Positions 37,476-48,021 of a stretch of 64,000 nucleotides of DNA are shown one piece after another. Every line of letters starts with the position of its first letter. The stretch's first letter is position 1. Source of the DNA: Litoditis marina (lineage: Eukaryota; Nematoda; Chromadorea; Rhabditida; Rhabditidae); NCBI GenBank assembly GCA_964036275.1, contig OZ038438.1, forward strand, positions 5,586,978 through 5,650,977, written 5' to 3'. Under the pieces are notes generated by a model. That model was not told where the DNA came from. It made no database searches and was given only the letters and a program-made list of their open reading frames with translations. The position numbers were made by a program, and so were the translations under genes.

Positions 37476-39996
37476 CATGAGAGAGAGATAGAGAGAGAGA
37501 AAAAGACAGAACAAATCATTGCGAATAGTTTTCACGACCAAAGTAGTTCTGGTTGCTGACAATGTAGTTCACTCATTCGAAAAATGCAATTGACTACTTT
37601 CTCGCACTGTGTCTTTTCTAAAACAATAAAAATAATTGTCTGTATGAATAGAAGTGAGGCTCTTAGTTTTCTGGCATCACTAAATACTGTAGGAAACGTG
37701 AATGACTTCACTTCTTGCGATTAGGTTTCATTTCATATGAAACTAAGATCAGGTTTATCAGCTCATCTAACAAGGAGTTTTCCTTGATAAGTGATTTTAT
37801 TCAAACATCTCGCACGTTATTTGAGAGGAAAGTGTACTTTCTCGTTAAAATATAGTGCAACATGGAATTTCAACTGCTGTCAACTCTTCTTCGAGCAGAA
37901 CGAACTAAACTCTTACAATAGTCGGCGATTGCCGGAGGCTAATGATTCTCAACATTGCGAGCGTTGAATGGAATGCGTCTAATAGCAGGAAGAGTTCCAA
38001 TTCAATCCGTCGCAGCCAGCACACAATTGCTGATTATATCCCCCAAAAAAGCAGTTGGGAAACTATCGAAATTCTTTTTGTTTCATAAAAATATGGTCGA
38101 ACCAGTGAAGTCGTATCCAAAATAGCCACGTGAAACATTTGCACCTGACATACTAGTTTCTGTCAATGTCGATTCTCAACTAAAGTAATAGTCACAGGAA
38201 ATGTGCATGATAGGTCTTTTTTTGTGCTGTGTGCTTTCATGATTTATATGAGTCATAGAGCTGATAGACCCGTCCGTTTTTGAGTTTCGTCATAAATATA
38301 AGTGCAGGGGGTTTCGACTTTACTAAAAACATAGATTAAAAACCTCATAATTTGAGAACTGGGGTCAATTGAAAATCTGATTAGAATAACTTTCATTTCG
38401 TTTGTTTTGCGTTCAATGAGCAATATCCATTGCAAATACTTCCGTTTGGTCGGCCTGCGAGTAATTTTATGCTCGATTACTTTTTTTCGCTCACGTAGTA
38501 TCAAACATTTGAGCACTACTATTCAAACAATATAATAAACAATGTATACGAAAACTAGGATGCTGAGTGAGGACAACACAAATGAAATGAAAGTATCCGG
38601 TTCGGATTCTCCATATTATTATTCCCGAATTGAAATCAGCTTTTAGTGCACGTGCTAAAATAAATTCGAAACCACGCAATGGTTTTTATGACGAAACTCA
38701 GTAACGCGGTTAGGCTCGAAATTTGGAGAAGACAAAAGCCAAGATTTATACACTTCCTCATTAGTTCCAAGTTTAGAGTTGCTATGTAATTCTAGTGGTG
38801 TTTCTATCAATTATACTGGAAGCTTTTCAAGTAGCGCTCCCTCTCTTTATAAATTATGTACATGGGAAATGAACTGCATCGCATAGTTGGAGTTAGACTC
38901 TAACTAAAGACGCACTGCGCCTGAGATTGGCTGCAATCAAAAATGGATCGAGAGACGAAACATAATACGTGTCAGACAAAAAACCTGAGGAAAATTGTAG
39001 AATACGAGTGGAATGTTTCGGAATTTGAATAGGGGGTGAACAAGTATGTGTTATGTTTTGATGGCCATACACATCACAAGGCTGATATTGCGACTGAAAT
39101 GTAGTGGGGCCAAATGGAGAAGATAAGCAACTATATATGGCACTAATATTATAGATATTGATGGAAACATAGTCTACTCATTTGTACTGGGATTCGTACA
39201 GTACAAATTCGAACCTCTCTATGACGGTGTTTTAGTGCAAGCTCAACCGTTGTCGAAAATACTTCAAACATGTTTTCTAATGTGGAGTCACAATCGAGAG
39301 CTGTTAATCTGAACATAGCCCTTCCCTGAAATTAGATGGGCTGAAAGTTTTGTATTCATACGGTAGGAGTCTTAGAAGGAGAGAAAAAGCTGTAGCATGT
39401 GTGGTGACAGTCCACGAACCGTATACATTGATGGTGAATGAGACCGGACGATCGGAGGTGACCAGGTTACAACTGTACTCGCCGGCGTCGTTCACCGTGG
39501 GAGCCTCGAAGGTGAAGGTGGCATTCCTCTTGTTACCACTCAGTTTAGCGGGCAAATTGGTCTTCTGACCCCCCTTTCGGACCAGCTCTGCCCTCCTGAT
39601 TGTTACCTGTAAAACAGAATCTAGAGATATGACTGCGAGATGTAGTTTGATCTTCGTACTAAGCAGAGATAGAGAGATACGACCAATCAGCAGAGGGATC
39701 AAACTACAAAGCGGATGAGGCCAACATTCGCCGTCGCAGCCTGTCTTTCCCCACCGGCTTGTGTAATAGACGTTTACATTGGTAACATGTGTATATTAAT
39801 AGTGTATACTAATAATGTATATTAATAATGTGAGTCTGACCTGTGGGTTGTCGGGGGCACACCAAACGGTGAATGGCTCGACTGTCAGGGGATGAGCGAT
39901 GGAGGTGCGCAACGAAGTGACATTGAGGGCGACTGAGGGGGAGCCACGACCGGCCAGACACAGCGCGCACGGAATCAGCAGAAGAATCCACAACAT
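32128..39996 (-). CDS. Two-Ig-domain type I membrane protein, basigin/neuroplastin-like
   Basis: Seven exons (39996-39841, 39606-39420, 36779-36691, 35761-35677, 35388-35227, 32795-32690, 32152-32128) join in phase to 269 residues. MLWILLLIPCALCLAG is a signal peptide. Ig domain 1 pairs C46 with the C98 of DAGEYSC. Ig domain 2 pairs C153 (ANLTCPVLAHPTPAFKW) with the C200 of HAGVYSC. A membrane helix follows (AWIWPLLVILIILILLVLII, about 231-253), then basic FCEIRKKQQKK. N-linked sites include NVT and NAT. In known animals basigin and neuroplastin act as adhesion proteins and as chaperones for monocarboxylate transporters or calcium pumps. The WPLL entry and short basic tail resemble them, but the mid-helix Glu of that family is missing. 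The last exon (GSRYVAQE) rests on splice phase alone. A perfect inverted repeat lies in the last long intron. Confidence 0.8.
32422..32634. mobile_element. CATTCCTACTGAGACTC inverted-repeat element (family G)
   Basis: CCATTCCTACTGAGACTCCT at the left pairs with AGAGTCTCAGTAGGAATGG at the right. It is a relative of the element at 24834-25054 and lies in the last intron of the Ig-domain gene. No coding capacity. Confidence 0.7.
33129..33661. repeat. Perfect 201-base inverted repeat with a 131-base spacer
   Basis: The arm 33129-33329 is the exact reverse complement of 33461-33661, as far as I can compare by eye: no mismatch found over 201 bases. The arms contain GTGGGGGCCCAACGACTG and TATAAAAACCGGAAAATAC and have no open frame of note. 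The structure lies inside the long intron 35226-32796 of the Ig-domain gene, so the nascent transcript would fold into a 201 bp duplex. It could be a very young foldback transposon or an assembly or cloning duplication. Confidence 0.92.
33740..34225. repeat. Diverged direct repeats carrying TGACGTCA
   Basis: About four imperfect units of roughly 110-160 bases follow each other. Shared strings are TTTGACGTCAACTTT, GACGTCATCCGxGCTCCAGAATCC and GATGAAGTTTxATCGT. GACGTC occurs at about 33783, 33942, 34036, 34064, 34090, 34159, 34184 and 34213. TGACGTCA is the core of CREB/ATF sites. The units lie within the same intron as the perfect inverted repeat. Confidence 0.65.
34519..34543. repeat. AC-repeat microsatellite
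   Basis: A short (AC)n tract of about 12 units in an intron of the Ig-domain gene. Confidence 0.85.
34867..35105. mobile_element. Family A MITE interrupted by a GGTTAACC-family element
   Basis: The outer element starts TGTGTTTGCAGTTTGATCTCG and ends CGAGATCATACTACAATAAG. It is split at 34901-35049 by an element starting GGCCAATTTCACAAGTTAACCC whose right end reads in reverse GGCGAATTCTTTATTTAACCC. GCTTTTTGG occurs on both sides of the insert (34892-34900 and 35050-35058), which looks like a 9-base target duplication. The inner element is the uninterrupted sister of the one at 481-825. Confidence 0.8.
35416..35539. mobile_element. Palindromic TTAA-flanked MITE, copy 2
   Basis: TTAAAGAAGGATAATTATGTG to CACATAATCGTCCTACTTTAA, about 124 bases, near-palindromic over its whole length including the TTTAAACTGCAATACATTTT core. 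It lies in the intron before the exon 35388-35227 of the Ig-domain gene. Confidence 0.85.
36075..36385. repeat. C-run and G-run low-complexity block
   Basis: Runs of 5 to 9 C (GTTTGACCCCCC, TTCAGCCCCCCAC, TCTACCCCCCGCC) and of 5 or 6 G (GGTGGGGGGTATAA, AGTGGGGGGTAAAT, GGGTGGGGGGTTG) recur with a loose GAAGTTTGACCCCCC unit. It lies in an intron of the Ig-domain gene and has potential for G-quadruplexes on both strands. Confidence 0.75.
37387..37500. repeat. GA-repeat microsatellite
   Basis: About 110 bases of (GA)n with AAAG and GATAGA interruptions, in the long intron between exons 2 and 3 of the Ig-domain gene. The open frames spanning it are low-complexity artefacts. Confidence 0.95.
39641..39710. 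mobile_element. TAGTTTGATC-family MITE (family A)
   Basis: TGTAGTTTGATCTTCGTACT and GGGATCAAACTACAAAGCGG form an inverted pair some 70 bases apart, immediately upstream of exon 2 of the Ig-domain gene on that gene's strand. Confidence 0.75.
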
Positions 39997-41201
39997 CTGC
40001 CCATTCGAACTAATTGTCAACGTACCGTTCTCTTTCTGTTCCGATCAAAGTGTCAATTCGAGCGTTATATTTTCCGATTCGGAAATGTACACTTTGTTGC
40101 GGAACAGAGAAAGAAGGCCACTTTCACAACTTTTTTAAATGAACAAGTCTTATATCCAAGAAACTGAAATAGAGGCGGAGCAACTGATTCCTCCTTCGCC
40201 ACTCAATTGACGAGACTCACAGAGAAATAGTAGGAAACGGAGAGAGCGGGCGATTGAAGGAGGGAGCAGACACACAGAGACGATGAAGGAAATGATAACA
40301 TATCGGTAATCTCCCTCGTAATTCGAGTATAACTCTATTTCACACTAATATGGGTTTTATTGCACCAGGTTTGATTCATGAGCCATTCACTCCCTCTTTC
40401 GGCTTAATTAGTGTTCCTTATTGAGAGTCTCTGCAAAGGTTTCTATTTGTAGGTGTGTATTTATAATTGTATTCGAATTAGTCCCAGTAGAGCGAACTCT
40501 GCCTACAAATATGAGGCAATCAAGTGTTGATAGTACAGAGTGGTAATAGGGAAACAACATAAGAACACATATAGAGGGTTCGCTCTTTCGAGTGCGAACC
40601 AATACGGTGTATTCTTTATAGCTGTGTTTGTAGTTAGAAATCGTTGTTTTTTTTTCAGTCAAGACTGGTACATTATGGCGTGTATCGAAACACAACAAAC
40701 AATATACTACAACAAACATGTTTTGCCGGGTCCGGGAGTGAAATGGACCAAGGAAAACGGAGAGGCAGAATTAGGAAAGGTGATATTGGTGGTCATGACA
40801 ACCCGGGCTTATGCCAATACTTGAGCCAGCATTTCGAAAACGAGGGACAAGCTGAACAAAAACTAGCGAGAACAGAGAATGATAACTCTATCAACTCACT
40901 GCGAATATTGTATACAAAACTTCAATAATGTTTATGGAAACTCATTTTTTTCAATGCAGGGAGACTAACAGCTAAGCTTGATTAATTGGAACGAGCACAT
41001 TATAAAGGAAGAAGCACAGTATCATTCTATCTCGGTACAGTCAAGTGATATCTTCTCAATAAAAAAGGAGTGATATACATTGATTTTTTTAGGTTGCTAG
41101 GTTGCGTTTTTTATAGGTTGCTTCCGAATTCACTAAAACTGATATGAAAGTAGTTCCATGTCAAGAAATGAGAAAAAAAGTTTGAAAAAAAAAAAGAACA
41201 C

Positions 41202-41382
41202 GCACCGTAGCAAAGTCATGCAAGTGGTGAGCTCAACCTGACTGAGGACCTGATCACAGTCTGGCCACTTAGTTGCCAACTTTGTATGTATAATAATAGT
41301 GTAGGTCACCCATGTCTGAGAGAGGTGGTGACCAGATAGTTCAGCTCAAAGGTGACCTTTTCATGAGACTTTGCTACGGTGC
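41202..41382. mobile_element. GCACCGTAGCAAAGTC inverted-repeat MITE
   Basis: The left end GCACCGTAGCAAAGTCATG pairs with CATGAGACTTTGCTACGGTGC at the right, an almost perfect terminal inverted repeat of 18-20 bases. Inside, CCTGACTGAGGACCTGATCACAG and the GGTCACC / GGTGACC strings add further inverted symmetry. It is non-coding and I saw no second copy in the window. Confidence 0.75.
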
Positions 41383-42962
41383 CACGTGTCATACGTGATT
41401 GAAAAAACAATTGTTGTCAACGTTATATTTCAGTTTGAGGTGTGTTTTTCAAAATACTGAGAAAGAGACGAACGAGAACCACACTTTTCACCGGAAAATA
41501 TGGTCGTCTTTCCATGAGTCCGTGAATGATTTGGAGAGATTCTTCTTATGATCACTCTTGCTGTGCGCATCTTTACTACTAACAAAGACTGAAATATAAA
41601 AAAAGCGAAACATACTACAATTGATGGAACAGTCGAACAGTCAAGTGGAACGTGAGAATGAATCGGCTTTTGTACACGTTATCAATCAATGAAGTTTTCT
41701 GAATTCTGATGTGTGCAAAACGTTTCATATGATTACAAAGTGAATTACAGCCATGAGCTACATGTTGGTCACCGAGCCCGCCGTATCAACGTTCAATTGG
41801 TTGCGTTCTGCTGTGTTTGTGAATTTATCACGGTGCATTTTGATGCGCTAACCGAAAACTGATTCGTGTTTATTATTAGAATAGAAATCGAATTTGGTGG
41901 TAGTACGCCCAACACGCCGTCAGGTGAAACGTGTGCAAAACGTGAGGTTTTCAAAATTGTGCAATATTAAATGTAAGTATAGTGAGGTTGGGGCGATTTT
42001 TTTCTATTTAACAGGCTCAGGAACGCGGCTAGAAACAGAAATGTGTCCTTCTTTGTTGAAGTGTAGTTATGGGATCTGTTTGCGATTATGTAATGATCTG
42101 ATGTCCGTCCATTAAGGAAGTAATGAGAGTTGATATGTTGAAAAGCCAGAACATCGAATTTCACAAAAAAAAGAGTAGATAGGATAGAATTTCTCTGTCG
42201 CATTACAACTAGACTAGTAGTTATTCGTGAGAGAAGTAACAAGGAAACACATGGGTCGTTTAGTTAAATAACAATAACAAATGCATTCTAATAAACATTA
42301 ATACAACATTATCTATAATAATAATAGTGATAATATTAAGTCAATCCTCAGTCAATAATAATACTAATCCCGAATTTTCAGCCAAGTATGCGAAAGACAA
42401 TGGGTTTCGTTTGGTTCAAATGGGGACCAGTCAAATATGACAAGTCATCATCTAGGGAATAAGGATTTCAGTCACAAATTCATTGCTGCACAAAGACACA
42501 GCATAATGGGCTAGATCATGCTCTTTGCTCCACAAAAATAGCGTAAAAACCGCTTTTCTACCTCAAAATCCTCCTAAAAAGAACCTCCCGTGGTTTCTAG
42601 CATGAAAAGTTCATGTCATTTTCTGTAACTCAATATTGGGGCTTAAAATAGAGTGGATTAAAATTATCTCAAACACTTTGTTCATCACTCTTAGAGAAGG
42701 AAAACATCCTTCAGCAATATTTCATGTTCCCGAATGAATGACTCTATTTATTCGGTCAATTGGCATGAGATTTCGAATCAAAACGAAGGACTGGTACAAA
42801 TTTGGACATGATAAATCCTATGAAAATTCAAGCAGAAGTTTGGTGCATTTGGAGGAAAGTATAGCTTGCTGATTACTCATGCTAGAACATCCAGACAACT
42901 TTATACCATCCTGCGTTTTTCGCTTTGCGGGATGAAAGAGCAGGGAAATATACTATTAGGCA

Positions 42963-43100
42963 ATTGTACAGCCACGTGAAACATGTTAAACACAGCAGAA
43001 CTTAGAAACGTGCAATGACAAAGTGCACTTTGTCATTGCGCCATTGAATGCTAACTTCACGTGACTATTCAATTGACTTCTAGTTTTAGCGTGTATTTGA
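42963..43100. repeat. TGCAATGACAAAGTGCACTTTGTCATTGC palindromic element (family E)
   Basis: At 43011-43039 a near-perfect palindrome is centred on AAAGTGCACTTT. It is flanked by GCCACGTGAAACATGTTAAAC and CTTCACGTGACTATTCAATTGACT. Half-copies lie at 47676-47775 and 55712-55795, which share GCACTTTGTCATTGCACG, AACATG and CACGTGACTGTxCAATTGACT. It is a dispersed non-coding repeat. Confidence 0.7.
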
Positions 43101-43690
43101 GGAGACGCAGATAGGGATGAAAATGCAGGGATACACTTGAATACGGCCTCTGGTAACTGAAAAATGGGAAGATTTGTTCGATTTAGTTGGGCAGTTGCTC
43201 CGAGGTTGCGGTTGTTGATGTTTATGCGGGCAGCTGGCTGTTGGCACGGGTGTCAATTTAATAATTAGAGTAAGATGAGAAGGAGTGACTCACAAAACGA
43301 ATTCTGCATTGAAATTGAGCCTGTTTCATTCTTACTCAGTCCCCTACAGTAGGATGTGAACAAAAACTTTCAGATAAATCTTATCGGGTTAGAGGTTTTC
43401 ACACATTGTTCAACCTTTGAAACAACTCATATCTCCCTGTGAAACGAATTAAACTGCATGTACAAGTTTCTGCTTTGAAATATTCCTATCATTTTCGTCC
43501 AAGCCTAGTGTTTTTCTGGCTTCTGAGTTGAAATTTTTCAACTTGTTCGCACGTTGTCAAAGTGAACTACGGAACATCCCACTTCGCACAAGACAGAGAG
43601 GACTGGACGAACCCGCTCTCTGAGCAACGGGACAACTAAGTTAATTAGTAAGTAAGTACAGGGTTAGCTACATCCAGGGCGCTCATGCCC

Positions 43691-43772
43691 CCAGTGTTTG
43701 TAGTTTGATCCCTATGCCGGGCAAAATTTGTGAACCAGCGCGTACACCAAGAACGAAATACTAGATTTGGTC
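43691..43772. mobile_element. TAGTTTGATC-family MITE (family A)
   Basis: It starts CAGTGTTTGTAGTTTGATCCC; the right half is decayed (AACGAAATACTAGATTTGGTC). It is one of the weaker members of the family. Confidence 0.6.
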
Positions 43773-46700
43773 CCTGCTTATAAATGAATGTGGTAATGGT
43801 CGAAATACCAAACATCAATAAGTATTTGTTTTGGGCTGCGAAAGAAACGCTTTGCATGTTTTTCGCTCGGAATCTGGCATTTCTGCTGTTCGTCACGTAG
43901 CAAACTACAACTTGTGTTTTTTTGAAACTACCGTAATCCTTCGAAATCGGCGCGGTCATGTTGTTCTGACCCGAAATATATTTGTTCGTTTTCTTACCCT
44001 TTGTGTATACCATATTCAGAATGGTTGTTCTACTTGGCGAACCTTTACATATTTCTGTTTCTTCTAAATTGTTTCAAATAGTGTCTTTGACCCTCATTGT
44101 TGGTGTTTATTGGTATATAGCCAGCATATTGGTAGCGTTATTGATTAATAGAAAAAAGACGCGTTCCACCACATTGTTAATTGAGCCTCCGAATGGTGCT
44201 TCCCAGTCTATTTTCTTATTTGTGTTGTCTGAAATTGAAGCTGTCTAAATTGAGTGATAAACCTAGACATATCTTTCTACCAAGCACGTAATTACTCAAA
44301 TTCTCAATAAAAACGTTCCAATTGGGCACAAATTTCCTCCCAACATTTGTATTTATGTTTTTGGATTAACTGGTTGATATTAAATTTCGATTTCCACACT
44401 AACAATATCGAACGCCTATTCCTACGTGTTCAAAGTTGTTCGAACGTTACATGGGTGCCTTGTTTTTCCAGTTTCGCCGATAGATAGCGTTTCACCAAAA
44501 GAAGTTTAGTGGTTGCTCGCCGTTCTCATTTTCTCAATGATATAGCTCTCGCTTCCCTCTGAGAATTAGGCAGCGTGCCAATGAATTTCTCTTCTATTTT
44601 TGACCTGTTTCTCAAAAATGTGGAGGTTTCTCTCAGCAGTTCTCACGTTTATTACGAAACGTAAATAGAAGAACTTTCAATAACCTTTTATGTTTGAACT
44701 GAGAAATAGTCATCCGAAAGTCTCGGCACGATGCCAGCAAGTCTCAGTGGGAATGATAACACCTATATCGTAAAGAATCCGTGTTTCTTTGTCGTATTTA
44801 GAGTATATTTAAATAAAACCAGAGCAATTACGTCTGGGAACACCCCCGCGGTCAAACTACATTCGAAGTAGAACCAGGTCCGTTTTCATTGTCCAATAAG
44901 CAACTGCTGCCATAATCTCTGAAACGTCACATTCTCGTAACGGGAAGACCAGTTCGAAACATAGAGATATATCGGTTTTTTCGGTTCGTGTTTGATTCAT
45001 TCATTCGTTCATGAAACACTCATTTATTCTCCTACTTATTCTCAAAACTTTCATTTATTCTCTTATTTATTTTTGAAACATTTTCCTGTCCTGGCCGTAA
45101 TCTTAAATTTACTAAACCTCTCCTAAACCAAGCCTGTTTCGTATTGTATTCTAACTCTGCTGGCGCAATGGTTTTCCATCGAAATAAATTATGACTCAGA
45201 AAAAAAAGTCAAAAGTAGTTTAATGAATCATCCCTACAATTTTTTTTTGTGTTGACGACTTTGTTCATCTCTTAAAATCTCGAACTATTTATATAGAAGA
45301 TATACGTTGTTGTTATTAGGTGAACCAAGTTTGGAAACTTTGCTTTTTCCCTTGTTAGTCTGATTACTGACTGACGACCACCCTAAACAAAAAATAAAAA
45401 ATATTTCTGAACGTTTGGTGAATGTTTTGAACTTATTGATTGTGTCTATTGTCGTGTCAAAAAGCTAAACTGCAAACGTGATCTTAGAGCAGAGAGGGAC
45501 AATTCCACCAGGAACATAACTACATAACCAGTAATCGACACCAGTTAACAATTAACCGCGCTTCAAGTATCCAATTAACTTTTATTCTAAGATCTACTTT
45601 GGACTGATTTTTACAGCACCTTTTTGGAAGAAACACGCGGTTACCAAGTGGTTTCCAATCCACTCAATCATAAACCAGGTTAACGCTTGGTTCACTGATG
45701 CGGTCAACGAAATCACCGGTTACACAGACACCTCGCAACATTTTCGATCAACTTCGAACTTGATTGGATCTGGGATACATTGAAAACTATTAATTGTGAT
45801 AAAACTGGTATTCAAAATATGCACATTGAAAAGTTATATCGTGATTTCTGTGTTTCTGCTCTAGAGTAACCCCATCGTTTTGGTTAGCTCTTGCCAGTTC
45901 GAAAGCTGTTTTTGCTCTCTGTCGGCCAGCAATAGCATCATTGCGCAAACATCCCCCCTGTGATATAGGTTGTTGTTTGAGGACTTTTCTGCTATTTACA
46001 CTAAGTTCAGATAGTTTACTTTAAATCACACAGGGTCATTCAGATAAACTCCAAGCTAAGTGAGAGTGAAGAACTCGAAATCACTTAAAAAACGCTGAAA
46101 AAAATGAATCTCCACGTTTGAGAATATCTTACAAGTTACTGCAGCGATTTTCATAGTAGTTCGAACACCTCTTGCTGCAGGCGTAGCGAAATTATTAGTC
46201 TATAGGACCTATGTGAATACAGAAAAAATTTCTCGTTTCGTTTACATCCATACTAGTATGACATTTCCTTCTCTGTTACACTTTTCCAAACATTTTTGAA
46301 AAAGTTTTGTCACATGTGTGCATTTCTCTTTTGCAAAAAATGAAATCAATAGTGTCCCTGCATTGAGAGAGATTGATTGGGAAAATTGGAAAAAGTTAAT
46401 GGATGTGAAGCGGTCAGAAAGTTGACCGACGACAGTTGCATGCACAACTTTTGCAAGAAATTGGTATGCTCAAAACACCTTACATGATTATGTCACTAAA
46501 TTCCGTATGTTCAGCATGAGGGAACCACTTAGCTAGAATCTCAAAACAGAGTCGACGTTCAGCCAAAAACTGACCGACGCACCTTACCGATACCGTAACA
46601 AATAGAGCATTCTCATTCTCCTTGATATCTGATATCTCTGTGTCCCTACTAACCACCAGCCATGTTTGTTGTTCTAGTTTGACAATTTCAGTTGCTGACC

Positions 46701-48021
46701 AAGTAGTTTCTATAGAAACGCGTGTAATCATGAGCGATAAGTGGAAATTCCGACGTTGAACACGTGTTTAAAAATACAGTAATTTGCGTTGTCATGGAGA
46801 CGATTTTTGTGCGCAGCAAAATAGAAACTCAATCAGAGTCTGTGTTTTCTCGACATTCATCTGCCCGCTGAATCAAAGGTAGGTTTGTACTGCTGTAAGG
46901 AAAAATAAAACGTATGAAGGTCATCAGTATCGGAAACGGCGCCATTGCTAAGGTTTCTTCCGGGTTCTCATCATTGATGAATTCTCCCGTTTAAATGATG
47001 AAGTACAGTCATGCGTGTTTTATTATTTTAAAATTGTTTTTGTTATTAACATATAATGATGAATTTCACGAAGTGTATAGGTCACATTCCAATTAAGTGT
47101 TGCAACTTTTCATGACTATAGCCCCTACTTCAAAGGTTTTTTGGTTCGATCCGCAACTTTTTATTATTTTTCATCGTAATTTGGGAATTTCATTTTCATT
47201 AAAGCGAGACAGTCTCTTCAAATCTGAACCAAATTTTGATTTATCCAGCTGCGCATCATAGGCGCGGCCTATCTCATGTAAATGTAAACACAATAGTGCC
47301 AACAGCTAAAATAAATGTTTGGAATGCCATAAGTCAGAAGAATACATTTGGAATAACAATACTTTGTTATCATTATTTTCACTTCAATAAGTCAATCGCT
47401 GAACTGGTAATACGTTATAAATCTGAATATTTTGCTTTGTATAAATTGAAGACCAGTTTACTCGATTAACGATAATCTTATTTCTCCAACTCATTTAGTG
47501 TTACAAACCTATTTTAATTTACGTCCACATGCTCAAAAGTATCGGTTGCTCACTCTGTATAAAAATTCTGCTATGTACAACACAATTTTCCATTGTCTTG
47601 CACTGATTTTGAATGCTCGGTTGGTATAGTGTATACTAGAAATAAATTGAATAGGTACGTAAAGTTAGCATACTAATGCTGCATCGTACACTTTGTTATT
47701 GCACGTTTCTGCGTTCTGCTGTGTTTAACATGTTTCACGTGACTGTGCAATTGACTAACAGTATAGCGTGAGTCCATACTAAACGTTCGGTCTTTGGTTT
47801 CAATTTGATTGGAAGCAGATGTGTCATATATTTTGCTCGTATCATATGCTCCATGCTCTATTATACTACTTCTCATTGCTACGTGGACGCGAACAGTATG
47901 AATCCTTTTGCTAGTGCTCGTTAAATCTGTAGTGGTTTTACCACTTATTTGAATGCAACATGCAAGTATTTACAAAGATGTTTTTAATAAAAAAAATTAT
48001 TACGCCTTATTTATATTCCAG

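Larger units (their letters stand above)
39997..48021. other. 8 kb intergenic region between divergent Ig and scramblase genes
   Basis: No gene is supported. The contents are several small transposons (41202-41382, 42963-43100, 43691-43772, about 44545-44757, about 45500-45735 and 47676-47775, the last five diverged or partial) in AT-rich unique DNA. At 46850-46879 TCTGCCCGCTGAATCAAAG is followed by a GTAGGT donor. Because the scramblase ATG at 48022 directly follows an acceptor, this could be its untranslated first exon; that is a weak inference. Open frames at 46480-46731 and 46242-46445 on the minus strand lack any recognisable motif. Confidence 0.5.

Noticed and set aside
37328..37559. 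Open frames rich in Arg-Glu and Leu-Ser
   Set aside because: They arise from the GA microsatellite inside an intron of the Ig-domain gene.
41894..42115. 73-codon plus-strand open frame
   Set aside because: No motif, no partner exons, AT-rich context.
46480..46731. 83-codon minus-strand open frame in the 8 kb gap, with a second one at 46242-46445
   Set aside because: Neither has a recognisable motif, nor splice sites that link them, and frames of this length occur by chance here.
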